A program made the translations under genes and the position numbers. DNA of 64,000 nt from a bacterium (GTDB taxonomy: Bacteria > Zixibacteria > MSB-5A5 > GN15 > FEB-12). This document shows, one piece after another, positions 7,791 to 14,467 of the stretch. How positions within the stretch are numbered: the stretch's first letter is position 1; each line of letters begins with the position of its first letter. The stretch spans positions 62,001 to 126,000 of the forward strand of contig JADJGQ010000002.1 in assembly GCA_016708025.1 (NCBI GenBank). The letters run 5' to 3'. The notes under the pieces were generated by a model, which saw only the letters and a program-made list of their open reading frames with translations, ran no database searches and was not told where the DNA came from.

Positions 7791-7819
7791 AGTATATAGC
7801 GACCGTCCAAACCTGTCAA
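7791..7819 (-). promoter_or_regulatory. rex promoter
   Basis: On the minus strand there is a perfect -35 TTGACA (7819-7814), a 17-bp spacer and TATACT (7796-7791). It is framed by a Rex box on each side, the distal one overlapping the -35. Confidence 0.85.
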
Positions 7820-7835
7820 GTGAAACTTTTAACAA
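7818..7835. promoter_or_regulatory. Rex operator, distal
   Basis: On the minus strand it reads TTGTTAA-AAGT-TTCACTT, a weaker Rex-type dyad using the known TTGTTAA half-site. It lies exactly 50 bp from the proximal site, about five helical turns, and overlaps the -35 element. Confidence 0.6.
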
Positions 7836-7923
7836 TTATAGCGGCCTATTTAGGGGGTATTACCCCTTGTCCCCGTAGCTTGTATCTGGACTCCGAGGAA
7901 AGGCCATTTATTGAATATAAGGT

Positions 7924-9075
7924 CTATGTTGTAATAATTCTCTGAGTGGCTGGTGATAGCCGCGCCAGTATCTCATAATTGATTGTCCCAGCCCAATTTC
8001 CCAACTGCTCGGCGGTCAACTTCTCCCCTTTTGCCGTCCCGATCAGGATAACCGGTTCTTCCAGCTTCACCCCCGCGATATCCGTCACCTCAACCATCAT
8101 CAGATTCATGCAGATACGGCCCCGGACCGGTGCCCGTTTCCCTCGGATCAGCACATACGCCTGATTGGAAAGCGCCCGGTCGTACCCATCGTAATAGCCG
8201 ACCGGCAGTATTGCCAGCTTGGTCGGTGCGGTGGTCCGGTAACTGCAGCCATAGCCAACAAACGAGTCCGCCGGGACTGCCTTGATCTGCGTCACCCGAG
8301 TTTTCCAGGTCAGGACCGGTTTGAGGATGTTGTTGGTTTTCCCCTGCAAACGATAACTAAGATAGGTCTCTTTGGATGGCCAGTGGCCGTACATCGCCAA
8401 ACCGGGGCGGACCAGGTCGAATCTCGTCTTCTCGAAAAGCAGAAGTGCCGCTGATGATGCAGTATGCCGGTATTTCGGCCTCAGCCCTGCTCTCTTCAGA
8501 GCGGTAACCAGCCGGTTGAAATTGCTCAACTGGAACTGGGCATACTCATGGCTGGTGGTATCCTCGATATTGGCGAAATGAGTACTCGCGCCATGCAGCA
8601 CGAGATAGCGGTGCTTTTTGTAGATGGCGGTGATACCCGCCAGTTCTTTTTCCGTGATCCCCTGGCGGTTAGTCCCGGTCTCCAGTTTGAGATGAGTCAG
8701 GATCTTCGTCTGGTATTTGTCGGCCCAGCGGCCAAGCGCATTGAGCAATTCTCTGCTAGTGACGACTGGTTCGAGGCCATAGTCGAGTGCGGCATCGGCC
8801 TGATCGACCGGCAGCGGCCCAAGAACCATGATCTTTCGATCCCATCCGGCCTGGCGGCAGATGATCGCTTCCTCGAGCGAATGGACTGAGACATAGGGAA
8901 TATCGTCACGTTCCATCAGGAGCGAGATGATCTCCGGGAGGCCATGCCCGTAAGCATCGGCTTTGACCGAGGGAGCCATCAGGCGTCCTCTGGCCAATTT
9001 GCTGAGTCGGTCGAGATTATGGTTGAGCGCCGAGCGTGAGAGCTCGATCCATTGGAGGAAGGACTTGGTAGTCAT
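7924..9075 (-). CDS. alr: Alanine racemase
   Basis: 383 residues, the usual length. It makes D-alanine from L-alanine with pyridoxal phosphate for peptidoglycan. The cofactor lysine is Lys38 in SVKADAYGHG, the family signature. The second catalytic base, Tyr, is in the VGYGCSYRTT region, and the substrate loop MNLMMVEVTDI is present. The ATG follows a GAGA-type ribosome site. It lies upstream of rex on the same strand, with rex having its own promoter between them. No close partner gene hints at a catabolic role, so it is probably the housekeeping copy. Confidence 0.95.
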   Translation of the reverse strand: MTTKSFLQWIELSRSALNHNLDRLSKLARGRLMAPSVKADAYGHGLPEIISLLMERDDIPYVSVHSLEEAIICRQAGWDRKIMVLGPLPVDQADAALDYGLEPVVTSRELLNALGRWADKYQTKILTHLKLETGTNRQGITEKELAGITAIYKKHRYLVLHGASTHFANIEDTTSHEYAQFQLSNFNRLVTALKRAGLRPKYRHTASSAALLLFEKTRFDLVRPGLAMYGHWPSKETYLSYRLQGKTNNILKPVLTWKTRVTQIKAVPADSFVGYGCSYRTTAPTKLAILPVGYYDGYDRALSNQAYVLIRGKRAPVRGRICMNLMMVEVTDIAGVKLEEPVILIGTAKGEKLTAEQLGNWAGTINYEILARLSPATQRIITT

Positions 9076-9141
9076 GGAGAGAATGTATCAACCAGATCGC
9101 GGCATCCGCCAATAAAAACTCGAGTCTGCTCTATAACGTTC

Positions 9142-9738
9142 TCAAGGGCGTAGCCGGAAATCGCGGCGACCGACAAGTGACCCGTCGGGGGAAGGTGTCA
9201 AACGCACTATGTGTGAGCCTTCCGGCTGGACCTGTGGAGAATCGATAAACGGATCTCCGTGGAAAAGAAAGTCTTCGACATAATAGCCGATGCTGTCATG
9301 CTCCGGTTTAACCACGCAATGGATATGCGCCGGAATTTGGCTGTTTGGATATGACGCTGGCTTGATAGTCTGAAAAGCGAGATTCTCCAGTGCGAATTTG
9401 TTTTCAATCCAACCGCCGAAGGTAGCCATGCCAATAGGCGTGGCTCGAGCGACTGTCGCTGGACCGACGAGGATAGACGCCTTGCGCATTGGTGTGGTAG
9501 AGATACACGATAGTATTGGCGGCTGGCGTAACGCCGTCTGCCTTCAACACTCGGCCACTGATCTCAATGCGTTCACCCGGTTCGGATGTGTCAGCGATCG
9601 TGATCTCCCAATTCAGCACGCTCGGTGTGTCGAGCACCGGACACCATTCGCAGGCAGGTCGCTAGGGCAACCGAAACCGAGGAATCAAAACAATCCAAGA
9701 AGGAGAAACCGCACAGCACACATAAAGCAGCTCCGCAT
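9142..9738 (-). pseudogene. Decayed intradiol ring-cleavage dioxygenase-like gene
   Basis: The remains of one protein are spread over three frames. An N-terminal lipoprotein-like signal (MCAVRFLLLGLF, a TGA stop, then FLGFGCPSD with a lipobox) is followed after a shift by CEWCPVLDTPSVLNWEI and TPAANTIVYLYHTNAQGVYPR. After another shift comes FGGWIENKF, then LAFQTIKPASYP and IPAHIHCVV. The YHTNAQGVYPR, PASYP and IPAHIH blocks are hallmarks of the dioxygenase C-terminal family (protocatechuate/catechol intradiol fold), where Tyr and His bind the ferric iron. One stop and two frameshifts make a working product unlikely. The breakpoint near 9.43 kb alone could be a read error, but all three together suggest real decay. 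Confidence 0.75.
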
Positions 9739-9919
9739 ATGTGGGTTTATAGAGGAACTTCCTCCATTTATGGATAGAGACGCATTCTCCTTATCAATTG
9801 TTTCAAAACAAGTTAGGCAGAAAAAACCCGGTCGGCGAGTGGTCCTGTCCCCGCTCAAAAAACCTTTTGCAAATGTTGATAACCTAGCTACATTTAGCGG
9901 CTCTAAAGGAATCTGAGAC

Positions 9920-12900
9920 ATGAAATTCGACGCATTTAAAGACGATTATTCGCAGCCGAAAGCCGAAGACGCTGTCCTGCAGTTTTGGGATGAGCACGAG
10001 GTCTTCCACAAAGCCCAGGCCGCACATAAAGATAAGCCGCACTTCGTCTTCTACGAAGGCCCGCCGACCGCCAACGGCCGTCCCGGCATTCACCATGTGA
10101 TCGCCCGCACGGTCAAGGATCTGATCTGCCGCTACAAATATATGCAGGGGTTCCGGGTCGATCGCAAAGGGGGCTGGGACACGCATGGCCTTCCGGTTGA
10201 AATCGAGGTCGAAAAGCTGCTTAAGCTCGACTCCAAGCAAAAGGTGGTCGAGTACGGGATCGAAAAGTTCAACCAGAAATGCCGCGAGTCGGTATTCAAA
10301 TATCTCGCCGACTGGAATGAGATAACCCGCAAGACGGGTTACTGGCTGGATCTCGATGATGCCTATATCACGCTGAAAAATGAGTATATCGAGTCGGTCT
10401 GGTGGATCCTGAAAAACTACTTCGACCACGACCTCCTTTACAAAGGGCATAAGACCGTCCCGTTTTGCCCACGTTGCGGTACGGGCCTGTCATCGCACGA
10501 AGTAGCGCAGGGATATGACATGGTCAAGGATCCCTCGGTCTATGTGAAAGTAAAAGCGGCCGATGGCGATTTCAGCTATCTCGTCTGGACCACTACGCCC
10601 TGGACTCTCCCGTCCAACGCCGCGCTCTGTATGAGTCCCGATGCCGACTATGTGATGGTTGAGCATGAAGGGGAAAAGCTGGTGCTGGCCGAGGCTCTGG
10701 TCGGCAAGCTGTTCGGTGAAGAGAAACCGGCGCTGGAAAAGCATAAAGGGTCTGAGTTCCTCAAGCGGAAATATATCCCGCTTTTCGACACGTTTAAGCA
10801 TGAAGCCGACAAGGCGTTTTATCTGATCACCGGCGAGTTTGTCACACTCGAAGATGGTACCGGAATAGTCCATATCGCTCCCGGCTACGGCGCCGATGAC
10901 TATGAGATCGGGCGTGCATATAATCTGCCGGTTTTCCAGGCGGTGGAATCAAACGGTCACTTCAAAGAAGGTACCGGCCCGTACGCCGGCATGTTTATCA
11001 AGGATGCCGACCCGATCATCATCAAAGATATGAAGATCGCCGGCCAGCTCTTCAAGAAAGAGATCTACGAGCATAATTATCCGTTCTGTTGGCGCTGCGA
11101 CTCTCCGCTTATCTATATCGCGCGACAGAGCTGGTATATCAAAACGACCCAGTTCCGCGAGCAGTTGCTTCGGAACAACAACGCTATCAACTGGGTGCCG
11201 GATGAGATACGAACCGGCCGGATGCTCAATTGGCTGGAGAATAATGTCGATTGGGCGCTCTCGCGCGAGCGCTTCTGGGGAACGCCGCTTCCGATCTGGA
11301 TCTGCGAAGAGGCCAAGTGCGGGAAAATGCGCGGTGTCGGCTCGGTTGAGCAGTTGGTCAATGAGGCGACCGACCCAAAATGGAAACAGCTTGCCGCCGA
11401 TGGCACGCTTGATCTTCACCGGCCAACGATCGATGAGGTCAAGCTGAAGTGCGACTGCGGCGGGACGATGTCCCGTGTCCCGGAATTGATCGATGTCTGG
11501 TTTGATTCTGGCGCGATGCCCTTTGCCCAGTGGCATTTCCCGTTTGAGAATAAAGAACGATTCGCCGCCGCCTACCCGGCGGAATTCATCTCCGAGGCGG
11601 TCGATCAGACCCGCGGGTGGTTTTACTCGCTGATGGCGATCTCCACCATGCTATCTGAGATACGCGACGACCTCCCTAAGGGAGCCTCGTTCAAGAACGT
11701 GGTCGTGCTCGAGTTCATACTCGACAAAGAAGGCAAGAAGATGTCGAAGCATAAGGGGAATGTGGTTGACCCCTTTGCGACAGTCGCCAAATATGGCGCC
11801 GATCCGTTGCGCTGGTATCTGGTCGCCAATTCCAACCCCTGGCTACCGACCAAGTTTGACGAAGACGGCCTGGCCGAGGTTTGTCGCAAGTATTTCGACA
11901 CCCTGCGCAACACGTACAGCTTCTTTGCGCTGTATGCAAATATCGATAACCTGGTTGACCGCGCCCATCAGGCCGGAGTGACGATAGAGAAGTTCCTCGA
12001 ATCCAAGGCCGGCACGCCGGAAAAACTGGATAGATGGATCGAATCGCGCTACCATGCAATGGCGAGATCATCCAAAGAGGATTTCGACAAATACGAGATC
12101 ACACGACCGGTTCGACGGATCCAGTCGTTTGTGATCGATGACCTCTCCAACTGGTATGTCCGGTTGAACCGTCGACGCTTCTGGGCCAAAGAAGATGACC
12201 CATCCAAGATGCGGGCATACCTGACGCTTTACCGGATACTCGAGGGAGTCTGCCGACTGAGCGCCCCCGTAGCGCCGTTCACTGCCGAACTGCTCTGGAA
12301 AGAGCTGGCCGGTGAAAAACGTCAGGACCACAGCATGCCGCTTTCGGTCCATATGACCTCCTTCCCTGTCGCAGATCTGTCGCAGATCGATGAATCGCTC
12401 GACAGTACGATGGAGATGGTGCGGGATATAGTCTCGTTGGGTCGGGCTGCCCGCTCGCGCAAGAACCTCAAGGTTCGCCAACCGTTGTCGAAACTGCTGG
12501 TAGGCGTGAAAAACGACACCGAATTCAGCCGCCTGAATGAATTTCTCAATATCATCGAAGATGAACTGAACGTAAAAGAGGTGATTGCCTCGACCGAACT
12601 GGGGAATTACGTCACCTACGGCGCCAAGCTGAATTTCCGGGTGGCCGGTTCCAAACTTGGTTCCCAGGTGAAAGCGGCCCAGGCGTTTGTGGCCGGTCTG
12701 ACCAGCGAGCAGGTGCGGCAGTTCGAGCAGAGCGGCAAAATCAATCTCCCAACTGACTCCGGGGCGGTAACTCTGACCTCCGAGGATGTTGAGATTCAGA
12801 AAGTCGAAAAAGATGGCATTGTGGTAGAAAGCAACGGTCCCCTGACGGTTGCGCTGGTGACGGATCTGACCCAGGAGCTGATCGATGAAGGGTTTGCTCG

Positions 12901-13141
12901 CGAGATGGTCAACAAGATCCAGAATATGCGAAAGAGTTCCGGGTTTGACGTGACCGACCATATATCAATACGGATGAGCGGTTCTGCGCCCCTCCGTGCG
13001 GCGGCCGGCCGATATGACGAATTTATCCGGCGGGAAACCCTGGCCCGCTCAATCGAGTTCTTGGATACGAACGGCTTCGATGGCGGCACGCAGTGGAATA
13101 TTAACGGTGAAACTGCCGCGATCGCGGTGGAGAAACTTTAA
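9920..13141 (+). CDS. ileS: Isoleucyl-tRNA synthetase, type 2
   Basis: 1073 residues, with AAGGA upstream of ATG. A class I aminoacyl-tRNA synthetase charging tRNA-Ile with isoleucine. The HIGH motif appears as GIHHVIA (about 57-63) in PPTANGRPGIHHV, and the KMSKS loop as KKMSKHKGNV (about 605). The editing (CP1) domain carries the TTTPWTLPSN motif. The long C-terminus with GEKRQDHSMPLSVHMTSFP and no terminal zinc-finger signature fits the eukaryote-like type 2 enzymes, which in studied cases are little affected by mupirocin. It heads an operon with a dksA-like gene and lspA. Confidence 0.96.
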   Translation: MKFDAFKDDYSQPKAEDAVLQFWDEHEVFHKAQAAHKDKPHFVFYEGPPTANGRPGIHHVIARTVKDLICRYKYMQGFRVDRKGGWDTHGLPVEIEVEKLLKLDSKQKVVEYGIEKFNQKCRESVFKYLADWNEITRKTGYWLDLDDAYITLKNEYIESVWWILKNYFDHDLLYKGHKTVPFCPRCGTGLSSHEVAQGYDMVKDPSVYVKVKAADGDFSYLVWTTTPWTLPSNAALCMSPDADYVMVEHEGEKLVLAEALVGKLFGEEKPALEKHKGSEFLKRKYIPLFDTFKHEADKAFYLITGEFVTLEDGTGIVHIAPGYGADDYEIGRAYNLPVFQAVESNGHFKEGTGPYAGMFIKDADPIIIKDMKIAGQLFKKEIYEHNYPFCWRCDSPLIYIARQSWYIKTTQFREQLLRNNNAINWVPDEIRTGRMLNWLENNVDWALSRERFWGTPLPIWICEEAKCGKMRGVGSVEQLVNEATDPKWKQLAADGTLDLHRPTIDEVKLKCDCGGTMSRVPELIDVWFDSGAMPFAQWHFPFENKERFAAAYPAEFISEAVDQTRGWFYSLMAISTMLSEIRDDLPKGASFKNVVVLEFILDKEGKKMSKHKGNVVDPFATVAKYGADPLRWYLVANSNPWLPTKFDEDGLAEVCRKYFDTLRNTYSFFALYANIDNLVDRAHQAGVTIEKFLESKAGTPEKLDRWIESRYHAMARSSKEDFDKYEITRPVRRIQSFVIDDLSNWYVRLNRRRFWAKEDDPSKMRAYLTLYRILEGVCRLSAPVAPFTAELLWKELAGEKRQDHSMPLSVHMTSFPVADLSQIDESLDSTMEMVRDIVSLGRAARSRKNLKVRQPLSKLLVGVKNDTEFSRLNEFLNIIEDELNVKEVIASTELGNYVTYGAKLNFRVAGSKLGSQVKAAQAFVAGLTSEQVRQFEQSGKINLPTDSGAVTLTSEDVEIQKVEKDGIVVESNGPLTVALVTDLTQELIDEGFAREMVNKIQNMRKSSGFDVTDHISIRMSGSAPLRAAAGRYDEFIRRETLARSIEFLDTNGFDGGTQWNINGETAAIAVEKL

Positions 13142-13156
13142 CAGCGGGAGAGTCGA

Positions 13157-13549
13157 ATGGCTCTGAAAGAAGCGGATCTCAAAAAGTACGAACAGTTGTT
13201 GCTCGCCAAAAAGCGCGACTTGCTCGAAGAGCTGGGGATCATCCAGGATACCCATATCGGCACCTCGATCAAAGAAGCCACCGGAGACCTCTCCTCGTAC
13301 TCCTATCATATGGCCGACCAGGGGACCGAAACCATGGACCGCGAAATGGCGTTCATGATGGCCTCCAAGCAGGGACGTCTGATCTATCATATCGATGAAG
13401 CCTTGCGTCGTATCAAGGACGGCACTTACGGTGTTTGCCAGAGCTGCAATAAAAACATCGGTGTGGCTCGCCTTGAAGCGGTCCCGCATGCCCGCCTCTG
13501 TATCGACTGCAAGTCCCGCGAAGAGGAAGCGAAAACTGGCAAAGCCTAG
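13157..13549 (+). CDS. DksA/TraR family C4 zinc-finger protein
   Basis: 130 residues, 15 bases after ileS with GGGAG ahead of ATG. An N-terminal helical region (LKKYEQLLLAKKRDLLEEL) is followed by a C4 zinc finger with CQSC and CIDC pairs near the C-terminus, and the linker ALRRIKDGTYGVCQSC that defines the DksA/TraR zinc-finger family. Family members bind the RNA polymerase secondary channel. Whether this one works with ppGpp, like DksA, is not clear. The gap-free order ileS, zinc-finger gene, lspA indicates one transcript. Confidence 0.9.
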   Translation: MALKEADLKKYEQLLLAKKRDLLEELGIIQDTHIGTSIKEATGDLSSYSYHMADQGTETMDREMAFMMASKQGRLIYHIDEALRRIKDGTYGVCQSCNKNIGVARLEAVPHARLCIDCKSREEEAKTGKA

Positions 13550-14078
13550 TTCGTCACTGCTGATCTGGGGAGCGGTCATTATTCTGGTAGTGGCCGCCGT
13601 CGATCAGGTAACCAAATTCTGGGCGGTCGATGCCCTGACCGGCCAGCCCTCCCTCACCGTCATCGGTGAGTTCTTCAAACTGACTCTGGTTTACAACGAG
13701 GGTGGGGCTATGGGGACCAGTTTCGGTTCCTCCACCTGGTATCTGGTGATCGCCCTGTTCATTGTCCCGATCCTGCTGTATTACCTCTATCTCTATCGCG
13801 GCATCGCTTCATTCGCTATTCCGCTTTCCTTCATCTGCGGTGGAGCGATCGGCAATCTTATCGATCGGATCCGGATCGGCAAGGTGGTCGATTTTCTGGA
13901 TGTTGATTTCTTCAATATCGATCTGCTCGGTTTGCAGATCGACCGCTGGTGGACATTCAACATAGCCGATGCGGCAATTAGTTGCGCGCTGGTCTTCCTG
14001 CTGTTCAAGGTGCTTTTCCACAAGCCGCCACAGCTTCCTGCGGAAGAGACCTCCTCCCCTGCTTCCCATTCACTTTAA
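13488..14078 (+). CDS. lspA: Lipoprotein signal peptidase
   Basis: An inner-membrane aspartyl peptidase that removes the signal peptide of lipoproteins after lipid attachment. Four hydrophobic segments are visible. The family blocks are DQVTKFWAV, VYNEGGAMG (usually N-T-G-A-A-F), GGAIGNLIDRIRIGKVVDFLDV and FNIADAAIS. The catalytic aspartates are in VVDFLDV and NIADA. The gene starts inside the dksA-like gene. ATG at 13488 is the nearest standard start but has a poor ribosome site, and a non-standard start near 13535, after GAGGAAG, would give a more typical length. The ileS-lspA link is common in bacteria. Confidence 0.92.
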   Translation: MPASVSTASPAKRKRKLAKPSSSLLIWGAVIILVVAAVDQVTKFWAVDALTGQPSLTVIGEFFKLTLVYNEGGAMGTSFGSSTWYLVIALFIVPILLYYLYLYRGIASFAIPLSFICGGAIGNLIDRIRIGKVVDFLDVDFFNIDLLGLQIDRWWTFNIADAAISCALVFLLFKVLFHKPPQLPAEETSSPASHSL

Positions 14079-14113
14079 GTACTTCGGGCCAGAGCGGGCT
14101 TGGTTCAGTTGGA

Positions 14114-14200
14114 TCGTCAGGTCACACTTCGAAGCAATTTACGACTATCGGTATCAAAGGGTAAACATCTGCCAGTCGGCTTCGAAGCAGGACCTGACGA
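14114..14200. repeat. Inverted repeat element A with CGTCAGGTC ends
   Basis: Two 22-base arms (14114-14135 and 14179-14200) are inverted with three mismatches in their centre and enclose 43 bases. Each arm has CGTCAGGTC outside and the self-palindromic TTCGAAGC inside. Together with element B it forms a foldback region after lspA. Confidence 0.75.
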
Positions 14201-14298
14201 AACTTTGAATGAAGTGCATCCCTAAGGAGCACTCTTTCTCTTTCTCCTTTCTCCTTCTCTCATCTCTCTTCCTTTTTTTCCGACAGCCACCAATTGTT
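14201..14298. other. Pyrimidine-rich tract between the two foldback elements
   Basis: From about 14229 to 14280 the plus strand is almost only C and T, in repeated CTTTCT and CTCCTT units ending in seven T. No gene is supported here. A short open frame on the minus strand (14154-14414) is made of these low-complexity codons. Confidence 0.6.
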
Positions 14299-14374
14299 CC
14301 GTCAGGTCCTAGCGCTCGCCTAACTTCACAAGCGAAATCAGAATGCTCCATCACGCGAGCGCGAGACCTGACGG
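14299..14374. repeat. Inverted repeat element B with CCGTCAGGTC ends
   Basis: Arms 14299-14319 and 14355-14374 pair over 18 bases as CCGTCAGGTC plus GCGCTCGC, with a small internal loop (CTA/GA) and a 35-base terminal loop. The outer motif is the same CGTCAGGTC as in element A, while the inner part differs, so only the ends are conserved. Confidence 0.75.
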
Positions 14375-14417
14375 CATTCTTCTGATATCCACAACTAGCC
14401 TCTCCCCTATCCAAAAG

Positions 14418-14444
14418 AAAAGCCCCGGCAGAACCGGGGCTTTT
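14418..14444 (-). terminator. Bidirectional Rho-independent terminator
   Basis: An 11-bp stem (AAAAGCCCCGG / CCGGGGCTTTT) with a 5-base loop and T-runs in both directions. It lies 23 bases past the stop of the large secreted-protein gene and could also stop transcripts from lspA. Confidence 0.88.
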
Positions 14445-14467
14445 CGTATCGGCAGATGCCGAAGAAG

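Noticed and set aside
7841..7880. AGGGG-GTATTA-CCCCT stem after alr as a terminator
   Set aside because: Only five paired bases and no T-run on the coding side; not strong enough to list.
9739..9919. T-box leader before ileS
   Set aside because: No T-box sequence (AGGGTGGnACCGCG) or specifier stem was found.
14114..14374. Integron attC sites for the paired inverted repeats
   Set aside because: No GTTRRRY/RYYYAAC core sites and no integrase gene nearby.
14154..14414. Minus-strand frame of 86 codons over the foldback repeats
   Set aside because: Its composition comes from the pyrimidine tract (runs of Lys, Arg and Glu), with no ribosome site and no family features.
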